Shown here in pieces: positions 48,119 to 52,343 of a stretch of DNA of 52,343 bases. Source of the DNA: an uncultured Bacillota bacterium. GTDB taxonomy: Bacteria > Bacillota > Clostridia > Christensenellales > UBA1242. Numbering within the stretch: the stretch's first letter is position 1; every line of letters begins with the position of its first letter. The notes below the pieces were generated by a model. The model saw nothing but the letters and a program-made list of their open reading frames with translations. It searched no databases and was not told the origin of the DNA. The stretch lies in assembly GCA_946499835.1 (NCBI GenBank), contig CAMMTJ010000008.1, positions 1 through 52,343 on the forward strand, read 5' to 3'. The position numbers and the translations under genes were made by a program.

Positions 48119-48796
48119 ATGATGAAAACATACAAAGATTATATAGAATGTGTCGCGACTATTGCAAAAATAAAAGAGATTTTTCGTTTAGGTTATGTTC
48201 CTCCAAAGTATATGATGACGTATAAACCCAATTATTTTGAGGAATTAAATTGTTTTGCACATGCGGTATGTTCTTTTCCAAATAAGATTTTGAAAACGAT
48301 AAATTTTTCAAGTGAAACCTATCGAGTTTTTGATTTAATAACAAGTGAAAAATATTCTGCAAGTGCAATTGAAAATGAGTTTTATGTAAGACTAGAACAG
48401 TTTGGACTGCAACTAGAAAAATGTGATATAAGAGACGAGTGTGATGAAAAGTCTTGGAAAGTGAGGCTTTATGGAAGCGCATATAACGATTTTCATTTAT
48501 TAAAACAAGATGGTCACACTTTTTCTCATAAGGCCGGTTGGAAAGGTCAAGCATTAAAGATAGCCCTACTTCCTGAAAACTTCAAAATAATAAGAAATGA
48601 AAATTTCTTATCAACGTTATTTGATGGTAAAAGGAAGAAAAATTATGGGGCGTATGGACCATCTTTTCATATTGAGGAAACAGAGGAAAGAGAAGGCAAA
48701 TATGTTTACAACGTCATTGGCGACTTTAAGATCACAAATCCAAACGGAAAACCTTATTCAGAGAAATTGGTTGATAAAATTGTAAGAGGACTGTAA
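48119..48796 (+). CDS. Unrecognised 225-aa protein, possibly papain-like (Cys/His motif)
   Basis: No family assigned with confidence. Two motifs stand out: NCFAHAV with Cys45, and DFHLLKQDGHTFSHKAGW (about 124-141) with His126, His133 and His137. A Cys near the N-terminus followed by a DxH..DG..SHK.G segment recalls a group of small uncharacterised papain-fold-like proteins, so a cysteine peptidase or amidase activity is possible but unproven. No signal peptide or membrane span. The ATG at 48119 (or 48122) lies 7-10 nt after TATAAT with no ribosome-binding site. It is inserted between the inverted mnmE and mnmG and ends in its own terminator. Confidence 0.7.
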   Translation: MMKTYKDYIECVATIAKIKEIFRLGYVPPKYMMTYKPNYFEELNCFAHAVCSFPNKILKTINFSSETYRVFDLITSEKYSASAIENEFYVRLEQFGLQLEKCDIRDECDEKSWKVRLYGSAYNDFHLLKQDGHTFSHKAGWKGQALKIALLPENFKIIRNENFLSTLFDGKRKKNYGAYGPSFHIEETEEREGKYVYNVIGDFKITNPNGKPYSEKLVDKIVRGL

Positions 48797-48807
48797 AAAA
48801 ACTTTTA

Positions 48808-48840
48808 AGTCAATAGAAATTTTCTATTGGCTTTTTTTAT
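48808..48840 (+). terminator. Terminator of the 225-aa gene, overlapping the mnmG promoter
   Basis: GTCAATAGAAA-TT-TTCTATTGGC hairpin followed by seven T. The right arm and T run coincide with the -35 box and spacer of mnmG. Confidence 0.7.
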
Positions 48841-48855
48841 TTTTTGTATTATAAT
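48827..48855 (+). promoter_or_regulatory. Promoter of mnmG
   Basis: TTGGCT (48827-48832), 17 bp, TATAAT (48850-48855), then 8 nt to the ATG. The leader would be 0-2 nt and no Shine-Dalgarno is present. Confidence 0.65.
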
Positions 48856-48863
48856 ATGTCGGT

Positions 48864-50738
48864 ATGGAAAAATTTGATGCGGTTGTTATCGGTGCTGGAC
48901 ATGCTGGATGTGAAGCAGGACTGGCACTTGCAAGAATGGGACATAAAACACTGCTTCTGACACTTAGTCTTGATGCAGTGGCTTTTTTGGCGTGCAATCC
49001 ATCAATTGGAGGAACTGCAAAAGGACAACTTGTTGCCGAGGTTGATGCACTTGGTGGAGAAATGGGAGTGAATATTGACAAAACCCTCATTCAACTTCGT
49101 ATGCTTAACAGCGGGAAAGGACCAGCAGTGCAAAGTTTAAGGGCACAGGCGGACAAGCATCGTTATCATCAAGAGATGAAAAAGACGATTGAAAACACTG
49201 AAAATCTTTATTTAAGGCAAGGTGAAGCGGTTGATATAACCGTGCTCGACAATGGCGATAAAGTGGTGAAAAGTGCCGTTGGAGAAGAGTATCTTTGCAA
49301 GACGATCGTTTTTGCAACCGGAGTATATCTAAAAAGCAGAATTATCATTGGAGATTACACAAAAGAAGTTGGGCCAAATGGCTTTATGAATGCGCAACAC
49401 CTGTCAGACGCACTTAAAAAACTAGGATTAACCCTTTTGCGTTTCAAAACGGGAACTCCTGCAAGAGTTAATGGAAGAAGTATTGATTACTCAAAACTGG
49501 AAATTCAACGAGGTGAGGAGTTTATTCAAAACTTTTCTTATCTTACAAAAAGAAAGCCTAACAATAAAGGCGTATGTTATCTGACTTATACCACACCAAA
49601 AACGCATGAAATTATCAAACAGAATCTTGATAGAGCGCCAGTCTTTTCTGGAATGATTAAGGGAATTGGGCCAAGATACTGCCCTTCAATTGAAACAAAG
49701 ATAGTCAGATTTGCCGATAAAGAAAGACATCAACTTTTCTTGGAGCCAGAAGCCTTGTCAACAAACGAGGTTTATATTCAAGGCTTTTCAACCTCTATGC
49801 CAGTAGATGTGCAAAAAGAGATGATTCATTCTGTTCCAGGGCTTGAAAAAGCGGAAATAATGAGAGATAGTTACGCAATTGAATATGATTGCATTGATCC
49901 GACCGAACTTTTGCCTACCCTTGAATATAAAAAAATAAAAGGACTTTTCTTTGCAGGACAAATAAATGGCACGAGTGGTTATGAAGAGGCAGCCGCACAA
50001 GGAATAATTGCAGGAATAAATGCAAGTCTCTATTTGCAAGGCAAAAAACAACTTGTTTTGAAACGCAGTGATGGATATATTGGCGTTCTCATTGACGATA
50101 TTGTGACAAAAGGAACAAACGAGCCATACAGGATGATGACGTCACGTGCAGAATATAGGTTGCAATTAAGACAGGATAACGCCGATTTGCGTCTGACTGA
50201 AATTGGAAGACAAGTTGGACTTGTAAGTGACAAACGATATAGAATTTTCAAAAAGAAAGAAAAAGATCTGCAAAAGATTTTCTCTTTTCTTGACAGAAAA
50301 GTCAAAGTTGATCAAAACATAAAAGACTTTTATATTCAAAATGGCGAAAATCCACCAAGAGAAAACGTGACAATCAAAGAAATGTTGAAAAGACCAAAGA
50401 TTGATGCTTTCAAAATTAACACACTTTTGCATGTTTTTGATGAATTTTCATATGAAATAATAAACGAAATGAATATTATCATAAAATATGAAGGATATTT
50501 GAAACAACAACGTGAAGAAATTGAAAAATTTCAAAAAAATGAAAAAATAATTATTCCATCAGATTTTGATTATAAAAAATATCATGGATTAAGACTGGAA
50601 GCGGTGGAAAAGTTGGAGCAAATCAGGCCATTAAATATAGGACAAGCATCACGTGTTTCTGGCGTTTCTCCGGCGGATATAGCCGTTTTGTCAGTGCTTG
50701 TGAAAAAATTTAATGAAGAAAAAAAAGACAAGAAATAA
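48864..50738 (+). CDS. mnmG: tRNA uridine-34 carboxymethylaminomethylation enzyme MnmG
   Basis: FAD enzyme forming a complex with MnmE. The 624 residues start with the FAD-binding VIGAGHAGCEAGLALARMG (about 7-25), then NPSIGGTAKGQLVAEVDALGG, later RFKTGTPARV, FAGQINGTSGYEEAAAQG and the C-terminal helical region that contacts MnmE. Full length for the family. The start fits the family N-terminus (MEKFDAVVIGAG). Followed by its own hairpin terminator, with the stop codon in the loop; rsmG is transcribed separately. Confidence 0.97.
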   Translation: MEKFDAVVIGAGHAGCEAGLALARMGHKTLLLTLSLDAVAFLACNPSIGGTAKGQLVAEVDALGGEMGVNIDKTLIQLRMLNSGKGPAVQSLRAQADKHRYHQEMKKTIENTENLYLRQGEAVDITVLDNGDKVVKSAVGEEYLCKTIVFATGVYLKSRIIIGDYTKEVGPNGFMNAQHLSDALKKLGLTLLRFKTGTPARVNGRSIDYSKLEIQRGEEFIQNFSYLTKRKPNNKGVCYLTYTTPKTHEIIKQNLDRAPVFSGMIKGIGPRYCPSIETKIVRFADKERHQLFLEPEALSTNEVYIQGFSTSMPVDVQKEMIHSVPGLEKAEIMRDSYAIEYDCIDPTELLPTLEYKKIKGLFFAGQINGTSGYEEAAAQGIIAGINASLYLQGKKQLVLKRSDGYIGVLIDDIVTKGTNEPYRMMTSRAEYRLQLRQDNADLRLTEIGRQVGLVSDKRYRIFKKKEKDLQKIFSFLDRKVKVDQNIKDFYIQNGENPPRENVTIKEMLKRPKIDAFKINTLLHVFDEFSYEIINEMNIIIKYEGYLKQQREEIEKFQKNEKIIIPSDFDYKKYHGLRLEAVEKLEQIRPLNIGQASRVSGVSPADIAVLSVLVKKFNEEKKDKK

Positions 50739-50752
50739 TCTTGTCTTTTTTA
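50721..50752 (+). terminator. Terminator of mnmG
   Basis: AAAAAAGACAAGA-AATAA-TCTTGTCTTTTTT hairpin and T run; the mnmG TAA (50736-50738) sits in the loop. Confidence 0.75.
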
Positions 50753-50759
50753 TTAAAAA

Positions 50760-50788
50760 TTGACATTTTTTCACTAAAATTATATAAT
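50760..50788 (+). promoter_or_regulatory. Promoter of rsmG
   Basis: TTGACA (50760-50765), 17 bp, TATAAT (50783-50788). A leader of about 47 nt, almost only A and T, precedes the ATG. Confidence 0.8.
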
Positions 50789-50841
50789 TAAAAAAAATAA
50801 AAATTTTTATAAAAAAATATTAAAATAAAAAAGGTAAAAAA

Positions 50842-51543
50842 ATGAAAGAAAAATTAAAAAAAATATTCGAAAAATATAAAATTTTATTAAATGAAAATCA
50901 ACTTTTGCAATTTGAAAAATATTATCAATTTTTAGTGGAAGAAAATAAAAAATACAACCTTACATCTATAACAGATGAAGAGGATGTTGTCTTCAAACAT
51001 TTCTTGGATAGTGTGTTGCCAGAAAAATATATAACATCCAATGCCTCTTGCATTGATGTTGGAACTGGTGCTGGCTTTCCAGCAATCCCATTAAAGATTG
51101 TCAGACCAGATCTTTTTGTTTGCATGGTTGATAGCCTGCAAAAAAGAGTGAATTTCTTAAATCAAACAATAAATATGTTGGGACTTAAAAATATTGAGGC
51201 TCATCATGCAAGAGCAGAAGATTTTGCAGTTAAAAATAGAGAAAAGTTCGACTTTGCACTTTCAAGAGCGGTCGCACAAGTGCCAACGCTGTCAGAATAT
51301 CTTCTTCCATTTGTCAAAATTGGCGGAAAAGTGATTATGTATAAATCGCAAAAGGTGGAAGAAGAACTTTGCTCTGGCGAAAAAGCGATAAAAGTGCTTG
51401 GTGGAAAAGTTGAAGATATTATAAAAATGCGGATTGATGAAATTGATGCTGAAAGAAACTTTATTATTATAAAAAAAGTGCAAAATACAACACAAAAATA
51501 TCCTAGAGGTAAGAATTTGCCAAAAACTAAGCCGATTTTATAG
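50842..51543 (+). CDS. rsmG: 16S rRNA (guanine-N7) methyltransferase RsmG
   Basis: Methylates G527 of 16S rRNA using S-adenosylmethionine. The 233 residues have the SAM-binding motif CIDVGTGAGFPAIPLKIV (about 70-87), CMVDSLQKRVNFL and FDFALSRAVAQ, typical of GidB/RsmG. The ribosome-binding site is weak (AAGG, 8 nt before the ATG). It follows mnmG, as in most Bacillota, but with its own promoter. exoA begins 8 nt after the stop. Confidence 0.95.
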   Translation: MKEKLKKIFEKYKILLNENQLLQFEKYYQFLVEENKKYNLTSITDEEDVVFKHFLDSVLPEKYITSNASCIDVGTGAGFPAIPLKIVRPDLFVCMVDSLQKRVNFLNQTINMLGLKNIEAHHARAEDFAVKNREKFDFALSRAVAQVPTLSEYLLPFVKIGGKVIMYKSQKVEEELCSGEKAIKVLGGKVEDIIKMRIDEIDAERNFIIIKKVQNTTQKYPRGKNLPKTKPIL

Positions 51544-51551
51544 GAGGAAGG

Positions 51552-52343
51552 ATGAAGTTAGTCTCTTACAATATAAATGGCGTGCGTTCAGCATACAAAA
51601 AAGGCCTTATTGAATGGATTGAAAACAGCGATATAGATATATTTTGTTTTCAAGAGGTTCGAGCGAATGAAGAAGTTTGTCAAAGTATATTCGGTGGCGG
51701 ACAATTAAACTTTTTCAGTGAACAAAAAAGCAAATTTGACGACTATTTCAAAATTTACAACTGTGGAAATATTCCAGGTTATGCAGGAACAATGATTATG
51801 TCAAGGGAAGAGCCAAAAAAAGTGCTTTATGATATGGGCGATTTGTGGAAAGATAATGAAGGAAGAACAACAACCGCCTTTTTTGGAGATTTTGTTGTAG
51901 TAAACGCATATATTCCAAACGGAAGCAATAGATTAGACTTCAAAATGGCTTATCTTGACGCCTTGACAAAACATTTGGAAAGATTGAAAAAAGAAAATAC
52001 GGTTATATGTGTTGGAGACTTCAATATTGCTCATAACGAAATTGACCTCACCCATCCTAAACAATGTGCAAGCAAGTCAGTTTTTTTGCCAATTGAAAGA
52101 AAAGCATTTGAAAAAATATTGAATTTAGGCTTTTTAGATGTTTTTAGAACGCTGTATCCAGAAAAGAGAGAATATAGTTGGAGAAGTTATTTTTCTCGTT
52201 TGCCAGAAGAGATGCAAAAATATACCAAAAACTTCTATAAATATCGAATTGATTACTGCATAGTTTCAAACGACAAAAGATACATCTTAAAAGATTGCCA
52301 AATGCCTGATTTGCCTTATAGTGACCATTTGCCAGTTATTTCA
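51552..52343 (+). CDS. exoA: Exodeoxyribonuclease III (Xth/ExoA type), cut at window end
   Basis: AP endonuclease/3' exonuclease of base-excision repair. The 264 visible residues start MKLVSYNINGVRSAYKKG and have FCFQEVRA (metal-binding Glu), NAYIPNGS, the GDFNIAH motif, RIDYCIVS and the terminal SDHLPV with the catalytic His, so only a few residues should be missing beyond the edge. GGAGGAAGG precedes the ATG, and the 8-nt gap suggests co-transcription with rsmG. Confidence 0.94.
   Translation, partial: MKLVSYNINGVRSAYKKGLIEWIENSDIDIFCFQEVRANEEVCQSIFGGGQLNFFSEQKSKFDDYFKIYNCGNIPGYAGTMIMSREEPKKVLYDMGDLWKDNEGRTTTAFFGDFVVVNAYIPNGSNRLDFKMAYLDALTKHLERLKKENTVICVGDFNIAHNEIDLTHPKQCASKSVFLPIERKAFEKILNLGFLDVFRTLYPEKREYSWRSYFSRLPEEMQKYTKNFYKYRIDYCIVSNDKRYILKDCQMPDLPYSDHLPVIS

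Noticed and set aside
48037..48135. 33-residue hydrophobic N-terminal extension of MnmE that looks like a membrane anchor
   Set aside because: The -10 box lies inside the extension, and the family N-terminus (IIASISTPLGRGAI) begins right after the ATG at 48036.
1..52343. tRNA or rRNA genes
   Set aside because: No T-arm GTTCRAATC-type sequence in a cloverleaf context and no rRNA-like stretch was found on either strand by eye; a covariance search would settle it.

Overview
This AT-rich window spans a chromosomal replication origin of a Bacillota-like (Firmicutes) bacterium. The evidence is the block rpmH-rnpA-yidD-yidC-jag next to mnmE/mnmG/rsmG, dnaA-dnaN with TTATCCACA boxes, Gram-positive style dnaX-ybaB-recR and rpsF-ssb-rpsR operons, strong AGGAGG ribosome-binding sites, and a giant signal-peptide/C-terminal-membrane-anchor surface protein. 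TGA is used as a stop (dnaX, pgk, rnpA), so this is not a code-4 Mollicute. An uncultured Clostridia-type lineage is my best guess, with low confidence. No rRNA, tRNA, CRISPR array, transposase or phage gene was seen.

Layout. Left of the origin most genes run on the minus strand: dnaX / tau C-terminal piece / ybaB / recR / argS (5067 down to 972); pgk-tpiA; dusB; a SpoVB/Wzx-type flippase; a lysine-rich protein of unknown function; a DUF1540-like Cys-rich protein; a DUF1385-PrmC fusion with prfA; rpsF-ssb-rpsR-rpmE; and one uninterrupted 19-kb gene for a 6349-residue surface protein (18457-37506). A few plus-strand units interrupt this: two unrecognised short proteins, rplI with a GT4 glycosyltransferase, and trpS. 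Around 40.1-43.1 kb lie recF (minus), dnaA and dnaN (plus), with DnaA boxes upstream of dnaA, between dnaA and dnaN, and after dnaN. To the right, genes run mostly on the plus strand (rpmH-rnpA-yidD-yidC-jag, an unrecognised 225-aa protein, mnmG, rsmG, exodeoxyribonuclease III cut by the window end); dut and mnmE are on the minus strand. The strand switch at 40.1 kb fits replication running outward from the origin.

How the genes work together. Most encode replication initiation and processivity (DnaA, DnaN, DnaX, RecF, RecR, SSB, Dut), translation and its accessory modification (ArgS, TrpS, RF1, PrmC, L9, L31, L34, S6, S18, MnmE/MnmG, RsmG, DusB, RNase P protein), membrane insertion (YidC, YidD, Jag) and lower glycolysis (Pgk, TpiA). 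The accessory content is the giant surface protein, the flippase and glycosyltransferase, and several lineage-specific small proteins.

The points most worth attention are: the architecture of the giant protein (two diverged super-repeats of about 2000 residues, bracketed by the same module at both ends); a nine-A slippery run that would join gamma and tau parts of DnaX; a DUF1385-PrmC gene fusion; a recurring promoter layout in which the -10 box sits only 6-8 nt before a start codon with no Shine-Dalgarno, suggesting several leaderless mRNAs; a perfect 20-bp palindrome over the trpS -35 box; and a perfectly inverted pair of DnaA boxes that is also the apparent dut terminator.
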